A program made the position numbers and the translations under genes. The notes beneath the pieces were generated by a model. That model was not told the origin of the DNA. It saw only the letters and a program-made list of their open reading frames with translations, and did no database searches. From NCBI RefSeq assembly GCF_900115755.1, contig NZ_FOXQ01000017.1:1-64000 (forward strand): 64,000 bases of DNA, written 5' to 3'. Origin of the DNA: Parafilimonas terrae (lineage in GTDB: Bacteria; Bacteroidota; Bacteroidia; Chitinophagales; Chitinophagaceae). This document shows positions 41,503-50,542 of the stretch, piece after piece (position 1 is the first letter of the stretch; every line of letters starts with the position of its first letter).

Positions 41503-42882
41503 TTATTTTAATATCAATTCCACAACAGGCACTTCATAAGGTGGTTTTGTTTCAGGAAGCTTTAATATTAAATCTGTACCATTATCCGATACCGTAAACG
41601 GCACTTCAGAATCATCGTTCAAAAATTGCGCATACGTTATTTTGCCTTTATAATTTGGCAGCACATATTTTCCGTTTGCCGGGTAATTAAAAAAGTGCAG
41701 GTATAATTTTTTTGTTGAAGGATTGTAAGTAAGCCGCTGTGCAGAATCGGGGATATTGTATTCATCCGGCGGATAGGTGCAGTTGTGAATGGCCTCATTA
41801 TTTTCATGCATCCAATAAGCCAAACTATCCAGCGCCCTTGTGGCGCGGTAATCAAATTCCCCTCTTGCCGTTGGGCCTACATTTAAAATAAGGTTGCCGC
41901 CATTGGCTGTGGATGTTACTAACAGGTCAAGCAATTGTTTCTGGTCTTTCCAGGTATTTTCGTCGCGGTAATATCCCCACGAGCCGGAGAATGTCTGGCA
42001 GGTTTCCCAATATTTTCCTTTATACGCCAGCAGTTCTTTTGGCTTTACCTGTTCGGGCGTTACAAAATCGCCGCCATCGGCATAGCCTTCATTCTCAAGC
42101 CCCAGGCGGTTATTTACAATAATACCGGGCTGTAATTTCCGTACCAGTTTTATTAAATTTATGGCATCCCAATCATCTGAATGTTTACCATATTTATCAT
42201 CCTTGCCCCATGTCCAGTCAAGCCAGAGAATATCTATTTTGCCATAATTAGTCAGCAGTTCTGTTACCTGGTCTTTCAGGTATTGCCTGTATTTATTCAT
42301 GTCCCGGCCCTTATTCAATTTAGCATAGGCATCATCTTTTTGCTGGCCCTTTAAACTATCCGGCGGGCGTTGCGGGTGCACATCATCTACTGTATAATCG
42401 GGAAAATGCCAATCCAGCAAAGAATAATAAAAACCTATTTTAATTCCTTCCGCACGAAAAGCATCCACAAATTCTTTTACAAGGTCGCGGTGCGCCGGAG
42501 TGTTGGTTGCTTTATAATCCGTGTATTTTGAATCGAAGAGGCAAAAACCTTCATGATGTTTTGTGGTGAGCACGGCATATTTCATGCCTGCGGCTTTTGC
42601 TTCCTTTGCCCATTTTACGGGGTCAAATTCATCGGGATTAAAATTGTCAAAATATTTCTGATAAGCAGCATCAGTAATCCTTTCATGGCTTTTCACCCAT
42701 TCGTGGCGGGCGGGCAAAGAATATAAGCCCCAGTGTATAAACATGCCGAAACGTGCATCTGTCCACCATTTCAGGCGCTCGGCTTTTTGTGCCGGTGTTT
42801 CGTTGAAAATTTTTTTATCCTGTGAAAAAGCGAATTGCGTTGCAAGGCAAGCCAGTAATAGCAGCAATAAATATTTTTTCAT
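41503..42882 (-). CDS. Alpha-L-fucosidase, GH29
   Basis: The 459-residue secreted enzyme has a signal peptide (1-20, ending FAFSQ). The catalytic barrel carries WWTDARFGMFIHWGLYSLPA, LTTKHHEGFCLFDSKYTDY, and IDILWLDWTWG with the nucleophile Asp, then GNLILNVGPTARGEFD. A small C-terminal beta domain follows. It would release L-fucose from glycans in the periplasm or outside the cell. Downstream is bshB1, with the GH35 remnant and GH109-like gene beyond, forming a loose glycan-related neighbourhood on the same strand. Confidence 0.94.
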   Translation of the reverse strand: MKKYLLLLLLACLATQFAFSQDKKIFNETPAQKAERLKWWTDARFGMFIHWGLYSLPARHEWVKSHERITDAAYQKYFDNFNPDEFDPVKWAKEAKAAGMKYAVLTTKHHEGFCLFDSKYTDYKATNTPAHRDLVKEFVDAFRAEGIKIGFYYSLLDWHFPDYTVDDVHPQRPPDSLKGQQKDDAYAKLNKGRDMNKYRQYLKDQVTELLTNYGKIDILWLDWTWGKDDKYGKHSDDWDAINLIKLVRKLQPGIIVNNRLGLENEGYADGGDFVTPEQVKPKELLAYKGKYWETCQTFSGSWGYYRDENTWKDQKQLLDLLVTSTANGGNLILNVGPTARGEFDYRATRALDSLAYWMHENNEAIHNCTYPPDEYNIPDSAQRLTYNPSTKKLYLHFFNYPANGKYVLPNYKGKITYAQFLNDDSEVPFTVSDNGTDLILKLPETKPPYEVPVVELILK

Positions 42883-43017
42883 TCGTTATAAATAATTGCA
42901 CTAAAAATAATAAAACGATTGATTAACCAACTATTCTCTATCAATTTGGTAACCGCACTTTGAAATATTTAAGCGTACCGGTTGTTTACTTTCGTTCAAT
43001 GTCGTTCAGTAAAAAAA

Positions 43018-43103
43018 TAATCAATGCTCAATATTCAATACTCATTTTTGCCGTTATTACAATTGAACATTGCGTATTGCATATTGAATATTGAGTGTTT
43101 AAA
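43018..43103. repeat. Dispersed CAATATTC-type spacer repeat
   Basis: ATCAATGCTCAATATTC and AATACTCATTT are followed by inverted AATTGAACATTGCGTATTG and CATATTGAATATTGAGTG. It separates the divergent fucosidase and sirtuin genes, so it overlaps both promoter regions. Confidence 0.7.
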
Positions 43104-43135
43104 TTTTAATAAGCGGTATTAATTTATTAATAAAC

Positions 43136-43831
43136 ATGAAGAAGAATTTAGTAGTGCTTACAGGCGCCGGCATAAGCGCTGAAAGTGGCTTAAAAACATT
43201 CCGCGACAGCGATGGTTTATGGAATGGTTATAACGTAGAAGATGTGGCCACGCCGCGTGCCTGGAAAAAGAACCAGCAACTGGTGCTTGACTTTTATAAC
43301 CTGCGCCGCCGCGATGTTGCCAATGCACAGCCGAATGCGGCGCATATAGGCCTTGCGGAATTAGAGAAAGATTTTAACGTGCATATCATCACACAGAATA
43401 TTGATGATTTGCATGAACGCGCCGGCAGCACCAATGTTTTGCATTTGCACGGCGAAATTTTTAAGATGCGCAGCGAACGTAATGAAGCATTGATTTATGA
43501 AATAAGAAATGATATTTTACCGGGCGATGTGGCTGAAGACGGCGCACAATTACGCCCGCATATTGTTTGGTTTGAAGAGCCGGTGCCCATGATTGAACGC
43601 GCTGCAGAAGTTGCTGCCATAGCAGATATTTTTGTAGTGATAGGCACATCGCTGGCTGTTTATCCCGCCGCCGGTTTAATTAATTATGCGCCCCGCGCCA
43701 TACCAAAATTTATTGTTGACAAGCATGTTCCGTATGCTTCCTTGTATAATCTTACAGCTATTGAAAAACCGGCAACTGAAGGAGTTATTGAATTAACGCG
43801 ATTGTTGAATGCAAGCAAGGCCCAGCTATAA
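43136..43831 (+). CDS. Sir2-family NAD-dependent deacylase without zinc cysteines
   Basis: The 231-residue protein has the NAD motifs LTGAGISAESGL (8-19) and TQNIDDLHERAG (86-97), and the catalytic His105 in HLHGE. Tyr54 and Arg57 form the YxxR pair of class III desuccinylase/demalonylase types. None of the four zinc-binding cysteines of CobB is present between residues 110 and 150. NAD end motifs GTSLAVYPAAG and IVDKH follow. It removes acyl groups, probably succinyl, from lysines. It converges with the acyltransferase gene across two bases. Confidence 0.9.
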   Translation: MKKNLVVLTGAGISAESGLKTFRDSDGLWNGYNVEDVATPRAWKKNQQLVLDFYNLRRRDVANAQPNAAHIGLAELEKDFNVHIITQNIDDLHERAGSTNVLHLHGEIFKMRSERNEALIYEIRNDILPGDVAEDGAQLRPHIVWFEEPVPMIERAAEVAAIADIFVVIGTSLAVYPAAGLINYAPRAIPKFIVDKHVPYASLYNLTAIEKPATEGVIELTRLLNASKAQL

Positions 43832-43833
43832 TA

Positions 43834-44715
43834 TTATTCTTTCCAGAAATCATAATAATTAAACCATTGTTCCGGGTAAGCCTTCACTTTTTCTTCCATT
43901 GCTTCAGCAAAATCTTTCAACATGCGGGCAATAGATTCATCCTTCTCATATATTGAATAATCTTTGGCTCCGGTGGAGAAAAAATGATAATGAAACGTGG
44001 TTTCCTTCAATGCAAATACAAAGGCAACCGGTACTTTAAATTTTGCCGCCAATAAAAAAGGGCCAAACGGAAATTTTGCAGGGCTGCCCAAAAAACCGGT
44101 TTCAACGGTTTTGTTACCTTCCACAAAACGGTCGGCATGCATGCACACCAGCTCATTGTTTTTCAGCGCTTCATTTATTTCGAAAATGTGGGAGAGGTCA
44201 TTTTTTATAACGATGATCTTAGCCGTTGTTTCGCCGGTAACGCTTTTGAGGTATTCTTTTATTTTCTGATGTTCGCCATCAAACATTACAATATTAATGC
44301 GGGTATTCAGGCGCTTTAATAAATAACCGGCAATTTCCCAGTTGCCAATATGAGCGCTTAACAGCAGCCCGCCTTTTTGCAAAGCTGTAATGCTGCGCAG
44401 GTTTTCTTCCCCATCAAAATTAAAAGTAAAATTTACGGCTGCGCCCGACATGATGGCGATTTTATCAATCAGCGTTTGGCCAAGCCGGTAATAGTTTTTG
44501 TATAGTTTAAGCAGGGAGGTTAAGCGCCCGCAATGCAGCCGCTCCCGGTAAAAGCCGTAAATAATTTTGGATGTTTTAAATGAGAAGAGAAAATAATAAA
44601 ATGCAACAATTGCAAGCAATGCATAAGCAGGCCTTACGCCAAATTTTTTAATGACCGTTACAAAAATGCTGTATCCTAAAGTGGTGCCCTTGCTACTGCC
44701 TTGCCATGATGGCAT
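43834..44715 (-). CDS. LpxL/HtrB-like acyltransferase of the polyene cluster
   Basis: The 293-residue protein has N-terminal hydrophobic segments and the lysophospholipid/lipid A acyltransferase motif SAHIGNWEIAG (His-x4-Glu). KFPFGPFLLAAKFKVPVAFV follows. In aryl-polyene and flexirubin clusters such an acyltransferase moves the finished acyl chain from ACP to its lipid acceptor. Its start overlaps the ACP stop by one base (TAATG), giving translational coupling. It is the last gene of the left arm and converges with the sirtuin gene. Confidence 0.88.
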   Translation of the reverse strand: MPSWQGSSKGTTLGYSIFVTVIKKFGVRPAYALLAIVAFYYFLFSFKTSKIIYGFYRERLHCGRLTSLLKLYKNYYRLGQTLIDKIAIMSGAAVNFTFNFDGEENLRSITALQKGGLLLSAHIGNWEIAGYLLKRLNTRINIVMFDGEHQKIKEYLKSVTGETTAKIIVIKNDLSHIFEINEALKNNELVCMHADRFVEGNKTVETGFLGSPAKFPFGPFLLAAKFKVPVAFVFALKETTFHYHFFSTGAKDYSIYEKDESIARMLKDFAEAMEEKVKAYPEQWFNYYDFWKE

Positions 44716-44975
44716 TATACAAGCTGTTTTGAATTTACCCGCGAAATTATATAATCATAAAAATCGCTGAAGGTATGAATGTGCAGGAAATCGCCCGGCT
44801 TTACCTTAAAGTGAAAGTTGTTTTCAATTACAACAACAAGGTCTATATAATCGAGGCTATCTAAATCGAGTGTTTCTTTTAAATTGCCCTCAGCAACAAT
44901 TTTCTCCGGTTCCACTTCAAACTCTTCAGCAAGAAAACTGTTAATCTTCGCTACTATTTCTCCATTCATGTTCAT
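44715..44975 (-). CDS. Acyl carrier protein
   Basis: The 86-residue protein shows the ACP fold with TLDLDSLDYIDLVVVIE, where Ser40 receives phosphopantetheine. It lies between the ketosynthase and the acyltransferase genes of the cluster, which is the usual order. The start is MNMNGEI at 44975 or the ATG two codons later. It would carry the growing polyene. The PPTase at 4115 is a plausible activator, though any housekeeping PPTase elsewhere could do it. Confidence 0.93.
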   Translation of the reverse strand: MNMNGEIVAKINSFLAEEFEVEPEKIVAEGNLKETLDLDSLDYIDLVVVIENNFHFKVKPGDFLHIHTFSDFYDYIISRVNSKQLV

Positions 44976-44988
44976 GGCAGTCTTAGGT

Positions 44989-46206
44989 TCAGTGTTTTAT
45001 TACAATAATTGATGAATTCGTTCCTCCAAACCCAAAGGAATTGCTCAAAAATACATTTATATTTTTTTCCAGCGTATTTTTTACAAGATTCAGTTTAACC
45101 GAATCTTCATCAGGGTTTTCAAAATTAATATTGGGTGCAATAAAATTATTTTGCATCATAAGCATTGAATAAACTATCTCGCTGGCGCCGGCCATCCAGC
45201 ACTCATGCCCTGTCATGGATTTGGTAGAACTTACAAAAGGTTTGCTATCGCCAAATACCTCGTTAATAGCCCTGGCTTCACTCGCATCACCAGCCTGTGT
45301 AGAAGTTGCATGCGCATTGATATAATCAATTTCCGCAGCCAGCAAACCGGCATCTTTCAGGGCCATTTGCAGAGAACGGACAGGTCCGCTTACGGTTGGG
45401 TTAGAAATATGTTCCCCGTTGGATGAAAACCCATACCCTATTACTTCGCCCAAAATAGGTGCGCCGCGTTTTTGAGCCGATTCAAGGCTTTCTAAAATAA
45501 CGGTTGCAGCGCCACCGCTTGGCACAAGGCCATCGCGGGTGCGGTCAAAAGGGCGGGAAGCTTTTATGGGTTCGGATTCATGCGTGGAGAATGCGCCCAG
45601 TGCATCAAAATTACCCATGGAAAGATGGTTGATCTCCTGTGCACCGCCGGCAATAACACAATCCTGCAAACCTGTTTTTATAAAAAGATAAGCAAGGCCG
45701 ATAGCATGCGATCCGCTGGCGCAGGCGGCACTTACCGTAAAATTGATACCCTTCAATTTAAAGATGGTTGAGAGGTTCATGGTAACGGTAGAATTCATGG
45801 TTTTGAACACCGAAGCCGAACCCACCATCATGGTATCTTTTTTCTGCCGCATAATGTCAACACCTTCTATAACAGGCTGTGCAGAACTATCGTTGCCAAA
45901 CAGAATACCCACTTCATGTTCATGCATATAATCTTCATCAAGCCTTGCATTTTTTAAAGCTTCGAGCGTGGACACATAAGCATATTCACCTTGTTCAGGC
46001 AACATTATTCTTGAACGCCTGTCGAGCAACTCTTTCAGGTTTGGTTTGTCAACCCAGCCGGTGAGGCCGGAACGGTAACCAAATTCTTTACGCACAGGAT
46101 CGAGCACAATACCCGACCTGCCTTTAAATAAAGAATCTTTTACTTCATCAAGGTTTTTACCGATACATGAATAAATACCCAAACCTGTTATTACAACTCT
46201 GTTCAT
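44989..46206 (-). CDS. Beta-ketoacyl-ACP synthase, FabF-like, active
   Basis: The 405-residue enzyme starts at ATG 46206; a TTG nine bases earlier lies in spacer sequence. The nucleophile is Cys162 in SAACASGSHA, and both histidines are present (NAHATSTQAGD and TKSMTGHECW). C-terminal SNSFGFGGTNSSIIV is typical of the family. It would elongate the polyene on ACP. The gene is 13 bases upstream of ACP, in the left arm. It is closer to FabF than to the ketosynthases of the right arm. Confidence 0.92.
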   Translation of the reverse strand: MNRVVITGLGIYSCIGKNLDEVKDSLFKGRSGIVLDPVRKEFGYRSGLTGWVDKPNLKELLDRRSRIMLPEQGEYAYVSTLEALKNARLDEDYMHEHEVGILFGNDSSAQPVIEGVDIMRQKKDTMMVGSASVFKTMNSTVTMNLSTIFKLKGINFTVSAACASGSHAIGLAYLFIKTGLQDCVIAGGAQEINHLSMGNFDALGAFSTHESEPIKASRPFDRTRDGLVPSGGAATVILESLESAQKRGAPILGEVIGYGFSSNGEHISNPTVSGPVRSLQMALKDAGLLAAEIDYINAHATSTQAGDASEARAINEVFGDSKPFVSSTKSMTGHECWMAGASEIVYSMLMMQNNFIAPNINFENPDEDSVKLNLVKNTLEKNINVFLSNSFGFGGTNSSIIVIKH

Positions 46207-46335
46207 AAGCCCCAACCCCTAAAAGGGAGTTTTAATGTGCGTTTATAATTCTATATAATTTAATTATTTGCTGCACTTTATGGTAAAAGTTTTTTGGCTG
46301 CCATGAAAAACTTTAGTACAAGGGAGTGACACAAC
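46207..46335. repeat. Spacer with CCCCTAAAAGGGG-type and GTACAAGGGAGT-type repeats
   Basis: GCCCCAACCCCTAAAAGGGA at 46208-46227 is a palindromic spacer word. GGCTGCCATGAAAA and GTACAAGGGAGTGACACAAC at 46297-46334 recur at 52398-52459. The rest of the gap to FabG is unremarkable. Confidence 0.55.
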
Positions 46336-46404
46336 AAATGTTTAATTGAAATACTGCTGCCGGTCACATAAAAAAATAAAACAGCCTTCAGGCTGCAATA
46401 TAAA

Positions 46405-47133
46405 TTATGTGTGCAAACCGCCGTTTACAGAAATTACTTCGCCCGTAATATAAGCGGCCTGGGGCGCAGCCAGGAAACCAACTGTATAGGCTACTTCTTC
46501 AGGTGTTCCAAAACGGTTAACCGGGATTAATGATTTTAGCTGGCTTTCATCGAGATCCTGTGTCATATCTGTTTTAATAAAACCCGGGGCAATGGCATTA
46601 ACGGTTATATTTCTTTTGCCAACTTCCTGCGCCAGGGCTTTTGTGGCGCCGATGATACCTGCTTTAGCAGCAGAATAATTTACCTGGCCCGGCATGCCTT
46701 TTATACCTGAAAGTGAAACGATATTGATGATGCGCCCATAACGTTTTTGCAGCATGCTGTTCAATACAATACGCGTTACATAAAAAAAGCCACCGAGGCT
46801 TGTATTTACTACATTGTCCCACTGAGCATCATTCATCCAGAACATTAAAGCATCATCCCTTATGCCGGCATTGTTTACCAATACTTCTATTGATTTATCC
46901 GTGTTCTTTTCAATCCATTCGCCCAATATATTTTTTATAGCTTCCTTGTCTGCCACATCAAATTGCAATAATTCGCCGGTTGCATTTTTTTCTTCCACAG
47001 CCTGCAAGGTTTTACGGGCTTCGTCCTCATTACTCCTGTAATTAATAATAACATGATAACCCATTTCTGCGAGCTTAATGCAAACAGCTTTTCCAATACC
47101 TCTTGAACCGCCTGTAACCAATGCAGATTTCAT
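46405..47133 (-). CDS. 3-oxoacyl-ACP reductase FabG-like
   Basis: The 242-residue short-chain dehydrogenase has the cofactor motif TGGSRGIGKAV, the NNAGIRDD segment, the catalytic SLSG...YSAAK set and the end AYITGEVISVNGG. It reduces 3-ketoacyl-ACP in each elongation cycle of the polyene. It lies between the ammonia-lyase and the ketosynthase genes of the left arm. An inverted repeat (47164-47195) sits just upstream of the start. Confidence 0.93.
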   Translation of the reverse strand: MKSALVTGGSRGIGKAVCIKLAEMGYHVIINYRSNEDEARKTLQAVEEKNATGELLQFDVADKEAIKNILGEWIEKNTDKSIEVLVNNAGIRDDALMFWMNDAQWDNVVNTSLGGFFYVTRIVLNSMLQKRYGRIINIVSLSGIKGMPGQVNYSAAKAGIIGATKALAQEVGKRNITVNAIAPGFIKTDMTQDLDESQLKSLIPVNRFGTPEEVAYTVGFLAAPQAAYITGEVISVNGGLHT

Positions 47134-47163
47134 CTGTTTTTTGTTTTTATCTGGTCAGATGTA

Positions 47164-47195
47164 ACGCCTGTGTGAAAAATATTTTACACAGGCGT
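47164..47195. promoter_or_regulatory. Perfect 10-bp inverted repeat between ammonia-lyase and fabG
   Basis: ACGCCTGTGT and ACACAGGCGT flank an A/T-rich centre that also pairs partly (AAAA with TTTT). No T-run follows on either strand, so it is not a typical terminator. It could be an operator or an mRNA-processing hairpin that sets expression of the reductase arm. Confidence 0.45.
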
Positions 47196-47227
47196 TTCAT
47201 CAATACTGTATTTCGTGCAAAGATATT

Positions 47228-48802
47228 TTAATTATTGGCCACCGGTAATTCTGCGTTTATTAACGCCAAAGGATCCGATGTTTCAAAGTAATCCTTAACT
47301 TTTGCAAGCTCTTTATACCTCGGCATATCGTTAATAAACTTAGGAAATATTTTCCTTATTGCTGTATAAACAGCATTGGTTTTTGAAGAGAGCTGTGCAG
47401 AACAATCAAGATAATCCACAGCCTGCAGTACAGTCATCATTTGGATAGCTAAAACCTCGAAAGAATTATCGATTACTTTTTTGGTTATTAAGGCCGCGTT
47501 TGTGCCCATGCTTACCATATCCTGGTTATCATTATTGTTAGGTATGCTATGCACATACATGGGAAAAGACAGGGTTTGGTTCTCCGCAACAGTAGAAACA
47601 GCCGTAAACTGCACGCCCTGCATACCAAAATTATAACCAAGCACACCAAGGTTTACAAACGGCGGAAACTTCTGGTTAAGTTTATCATTTAGTAAATAAT
47701 TCAACTGGCGTTCGCTAAGCATGGAAAGCTTTGTTATCGCTATTTTCAGCTTATCCATTTCAAGTGAAACATAATCGCCATGAAAATTACCGCCATGAAA
47801 AATATTATGGTTTTCATGATCAACAACAGGGTTATCGTTCACGGAATTCAATTCATCCGTAACAATTTTTTCTGCATGCTGAATGGTATCGAAGATGGGC
47901 CCTAATATTTGTGTAACGCAGCGCAGTGAATAATATTCCTGCACTTTATCTTCAAAAATTTCTTTTTGTCTTATGGCATCAGATTCATATAAATGCTCTT
48001 TGCGGCTGCGGATAAGTTTACTGTCGCTGAGAATATCCCGCATTGCAGCCGCTACCCAGTTTTGTCCTTTATGCGGCTTTACAATATTCAGTTCATAAGA
48101 AAAATGATCGGAATAAGCACCCACTACTTCATTGGTTATTGCAGATAAAATAATTATCCAATGCAATAATTTATTGGCCTGGAGAATATTTATCATACCG
48201 ATGCCCGTCATGGCAGAAGTGCCGTTTAGCACAGCAAGCCCTTCGCGTATATGAATGTTAAGTGGTTGAATATTGAAGCGGTTAAACACTTCAGCAGTTG
48301 GCTGAATTTCATCTTCAAAATACACTTCGCCTTCACCAATTAAAGTAAGTGCAAGATGGGCAAGCTGCACCAGGTCGCCACTGGCGCCCACACCACCGTG
48401 TTCGTAAATGCAGGGAACAATATTTTTATTGATAAGCGTTGCCAGCAATTCAACCGTTTCTGTATGTATGCCCGAATAGCCCTGCATTAAACTATTTAAA
48501 CGGGCAATGGTTACTGCCTTGCAAAGCAATGGGGGCAAGGGTTTGCCGCTGCCGGAACTATGGCTTCTTATTAAATTATACTGTAACTGAAGCGTTCTGT
48601 CGTCACTAATCCTGTATTGGGCCATTGGGCCAAAACCGGTGTTAATTCCGTAAATAACTTTCTCGGTTGAAAATTGCTTTAGAAATTCGAAATTCTTATC
48701 AATTTTTTCAAGCGCTTCTTTATTTAACTCTATTTCACTTTCTTCAAAAAGAATTTGTAAAAAATCTTTTAAAGAAAGAATCCGTCCGCCAACTTCTGTC
48801 AT
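47228..48802 (-). CDS. HAL/PAL/TAL family aromatic amino-acid ammonia-lyase
   Basis: The 524-residue enzyme has the Ala-Ser-Gly triad (140-142, GVGASGDLVQLAHLAL) that forms the MIO prosthetic group, plus NGTSAMTGIG and QYNLIRSHSSGSG. In flexirubin clusters this lyase makes 4-coumarate from tyrosine as starter unit. The selectivity position here reads Ser80-His81, as in histidine ammonia-lyases, so a TAL call rests on cluster context. No hut genes are adjacent. It is the first gene of the left arm. Confidence 0.85.
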   Translation of the reverse strand: MTEVGGRILSLKDFLQILFEESEIELNKEALEKIDKNFEFLKQFSTEKVIYGINTGFGPMAQYRISDDRTLQLQYNLIRSHSSGSGKPLPPLLCKAVTIARLNSLMQGYSGIHTETVELLATLINKNIVPCIYEHGGVGASGDLVQLAHLALTLIGEGEVYFEDEIQPTAEVFNRFNIQPLNIHIREGLAVLNGTSAMTGIGMINILQANKLLHWIIILSAITNEVVGAYSDHFSYELNIVKPHKGQNWVAAAMRDILSDSKLIRSRKEHLYESDAIRQKEIFEDKVQEYYSLRCVTQILGPIFDTIQHAEKIVTDELNSVNDNPVVDHENHNIFHGGNFHGDYVSLEMDKLKIAITKLSMLSERQLNYLLNDKLNQKFPPFVNLGVLGYNFGMQGVQFTAVSTVAENQTLSFPMYVHSIPNNNDNQDMVSMGTNAALITKKVIDNSFEVLAIQMMTVLQAVDYLDCSAQLSSKTNAVYTAIRKIFPKFINDMPRYKELAKVKDYFETSDPLALINAELPVANN

Positions 48803-49054
48803 ATCAGTAAATAGTTTGGGCTACAATGTATTGTGACAAAGCAAATAAAATATAAGCAAATAGCAAATTTTTTTAAACGGCAGCGCAACTGCTACAGGGC
48901 AATAATGCTTTATGACGAAAGATGAAACGCTAATCCGCATAATAAAGAAAGCAAGGCAGATAATAAATGGACTGCCGCAAAAAATAAGTATTGATTCCGG
49001 TTTATTAACATCAGCAGCAATTTGCAGCATTGTATGAAATCAAAAGCATTATTG

Positions 49055-49585
49055 ATGAAAAGAACATTTGCATACTTTGTATTTTTTGCATTTGCGCTTA
49101 TTTCTTTTTCCGCATGTAAGAAAGATAGTGGCAGCATTAGCGGCGGTGGCGACTATTACATGAAATTTAAGCGCGATGGGAAAGAAATTAAAATGACATA
49201 CACCCCGCAAGCTCTTTTTGCTGATGTTTCTTCCATAGGGTTATACAACGGCACATTTGAAGCTTTTACAAGCGATGGAAAAACAACCATGATATTGATA
49301 ATATACGATCCATCGCCTGTGGCTGCCGGCAAAACTTATACGCAGGATTATTTATCAACAGCTTCCCTGCCCCAGGCACAATTAGCTTATACAGATGAAA
49401 CCACAACCGGTTATTCATCCGGTTCAACTATACTTAATCCTGATGCAAGCACTACCGTTTCTATCAGCGATCGCACAGATACTTATATTAAAGGCACTTT
49501 TTCCGGGAAGCTGCTTACAAGCGATTATAAGGGGATTAAATACAATATTACCGATGGGGAATTTTACCTTAAAATAGTAAAGTAA
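49055..49585 (+). CDS. Lipoprotein of unknown function
   Basis: The 176-residue product has a signal peptide with lipobox SFSAC (Cys21). I start at ATG 49055 (MKRTFAYFVF); ATG 49034 would add seven residues and weaken the signal. The mature part is beta-rich, with YYMKFKRDGKEIKMTYTPQA, a threonine/serine-rich middle and KGTFSGKLLTS near the end. It resembles small outer-membrane lipoproteins of the phylum, without a recognised family. The following 49586-49828 holds degenerate repeat text (CGTCATG, GAAATGACG) and no gene. Confidence 0.7.
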   Translation: MKRTFAYFVFFAFALISFSACKKDSGSISGGGDYYMKFKRDGKEIKMTYTPQALFADVSSIGLYNGTFEAFTSDGKTTMILIIYDPSPVAAGKTYTQDYLSTASLPQAQLAYTDETTTGYSSGSTILNPDASTTVSISDRTDTYIKGTFSGKLLTSDYKGIKYNITDGEFYLKIVK

Positions 49586-49828
49586 CGTGAGTCTCGGATA
49601 AGCATTTCAATGATGAAGATGTTTGCGAATTGAGCAGGGATTTGTATCGTCATGTCGGGGAAACGAGACATTTTCTGAAATTCAGACTGGTTGAAAGCTA
49701 AGAGATTTATCCTATCGTCGAAATGACGTTCGAAGATGTCTGTATTTGTAACAAATTTTCAATTTCATAGCATAACGCCTCACATATGTTTATCCAGAAC
49801 TCACATTAAAGTAGGTATATTGTCCGAA

Positions 49829-50464
49829 TTACAAACCCACGTTTGCAAGCACCTGGTTTAAATCTCTTTCATCCTTTTTTATTAATATATTCATTGCGGT
49901 ATTGACAGCCCTTTCGGCCTGCTTTACATGACGAAGGTTATGTGCAATCAAAAACATAAATACATCGCCCAGTTTTAATTTAATAAACTTCGCAATAGAA
50001 ACAGGTATCCTTATTTTATTCAAATTAACATACCTGGCCTGCTGAAGCAATAGCAATAATGTTTCCTGCTGGTTTATAAATGTGGCAATTATTTCGTCAC
50101 TGTTACCTTCATTTGTTATGGTATAACCTTTTGGCGCCTTCATCTTTTTTACAGCAGTACCATTTTCTCCGGGCAGCATAAGTTTTGTAAAATAATTGCC
50201 AAGCCATCCCGGTGTAAATATTTCAGCAGCCGGCTGATGCTTTAACCTTGCCATATCAATAGCCCTTTCTATTGCAGGCAGGTAATAACGGCCATAAGCA
50301 TTCAAATGGCCAAGGCATTGCATAGCGCTCCATGAGCCTTGCGAAGGCTGTTGTTTAAAAACAGGCGAAGGCATCATTTGCCATTGCTGCACAGCGATAT
50401 TTAAAATACTTTCAGTTTGCTCTTCCAGCAGTTCAATCAGTTCTTGTGTATTGTGTGTTTTCAT
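49829..50464 (-). CDS. DinB-like four-helix protein
   Basis: The 211-residue protein fits the DinB/YfiT-like four-helix bundle family. SWSAMQCLGHLNAYGRYYLP carries one metal-ligand His, and FLIAHNLRHVKQAERAV carries the second and third. Members bind a divalent metal and act as thiol-dependent transferases or stress proteins. It precedes a divergent set with a Crp/Fnr regulator on the same strand 78 bases upstream. Function is inferred from fold only. Confidence 0.82.
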   Translation of the reverse strand: MKTHNTQELIELLEEQTESILNIAVQQWQMMPSPVFKQQPSQGSWSAMQCLGHLNAYGRYYLPAIERAIDMARLKHQPAAEIFTPGWLGNYFTKLMLPGENGTAVKKMKAPKGYTITNEGNSDEIIATFINQQETLLLLLQQARYVNLNKIRIPVSIAKFIKLKLGDVFMFLIAHNLRHVKQAERAVNTAMNILIKKDERDLNQVLANVGL

Positions 50465-50542
50465 ATATTTTGTTTATGATGCAAAGCTTGCATTTGCGCT
50501 GTTGTAAAATATTGGTAAAAACCAAGAATTTATAAACAGCAG

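Noticed and set aside
49586-49828. Possible small gene or RNA in the gap after the lipoprotein
   Set aside because: Only short CGTCATG and GAAATGACG words were seen. No frame, strong hairpin or promoter stands out.
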